From: Lachnospiraceae bacterium UBA3282
GTDB taxonomy: Bacteria > Bacillota > Clostridia > Lachnospirales > Lachnospiraceae
DNA length: 5,328 bases
NCBI GenBank assembly: GCA_002361735.1
Contig: DETS01000003.1
Coordinates: forward strand, 1-5,328
Direction: 5' to 3'
In this document: in pieces, positions 5,320 to 5,328 of the stretch
How the letters are laid out: every line of letters starts with the position of its first letter
Position numbering within the stretch: position 1 is the stretch's first letter
The notes under the pieces: generated by a model
Told to the model about the DNA's origin: nothing
Databases searched by the model: none
The model's input: the letters and a program-made list of their open reading frames with translations, nothing else
Translations under genes and position numbers: made by a program

Positions 5320-5328
5320 TGGCGTTTC

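Larger units (their letters stand above)
3730..5328 (-). mobile_element. Insertion sequence with IS4/IS5/IS1182-superfamily transposase (outer end at or past window edge)
   Basis: One long transposase gene fills nearly the whole segment, with about 12 bases between its stop and the remnant on the left, as expected of a compact IS. The inner end is near 3725-3735 but cannot be fixed. Comparing GAAAAAACGGATC (from 3730) with the reverse complement of the window end, GAAACGCCAGAAC, gives 8 of 13 matches. That is suggestive of imperfect terminal repeats but weak. No target duplication can be checked without the outer flank. Confidence 0.75.

Noticed and set aside
1..5328. CRISPR array, tRNA or rRNA genes
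   Set aside because: No regular repeat-spacer pattern, tRNA cloverleaf with TTCRA-type arm, or rRNA-like conserved stretch was seen on either strand.

Overview
The window looks like accessory DNA from a gut-type Firmicute, most likely a Lachnospiraceae or related Clostridia. I base this on strong AGGAG-type ribosome sites, AT-rich promoters, protein sequence style, and the resemblance of the mobile genes to families I know from that group. No ribosomal or core gene is present to fix the taxon. Two mobile elements flank a short piece of older chromosome.

Region 1 (1 to about 3061) is the right-hand part of a multi-gene transposon, all on the + strand. It holds the 3' end of a DUF6431-like gene cut by the window edge, a 422-residue DDE transposase of the retroviral-integrase/Mu type, an ExeA-like AAA+ ATPase joined to it by a one-base TGATG overlap, and a 109-residue accessory protein 11 bases later. 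A terminator-like hairpin follows. After it come about 110 bases with five copies of a degenerate 10-base core, ending in ...CCCAACA. This is the layout expected of a transposon end bound by several transposase protomers, as in Tn7, Mu and IS21-like elements. The DDE protein would cut and join DNA, the ATPase would probably control target choice and activation, and the two small proteins have no assigned role. The left end lies outside the window.

Region 2 (about 3062 to 3729) is the chromosomal remnant. It carries the 5' part of a radical SAM gene on the - strand, cut off by the transposon end so that its last ~14 codons and stop are transposon DNA. It also carries a divergent promoter region with five GTAC motifs, and the start of a second, + strand transcript of unknown product cut off by the second element.

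Region 3 (about 3730 to 5328) is most of an insertion sequence on the - strand. It holds one complete 485-residue DDE transposase of the IS4/IS5/IS1182 superfamily and its upstream region, including a hairpin plus T-run that could block read-through into the element. Its outer end is at or just beyond the window edge.

The most interesting content is the four-gene transposon with its repeat-array end, and the evidence that both divergent genes of one small chromosomal locus were broken by two different elements.
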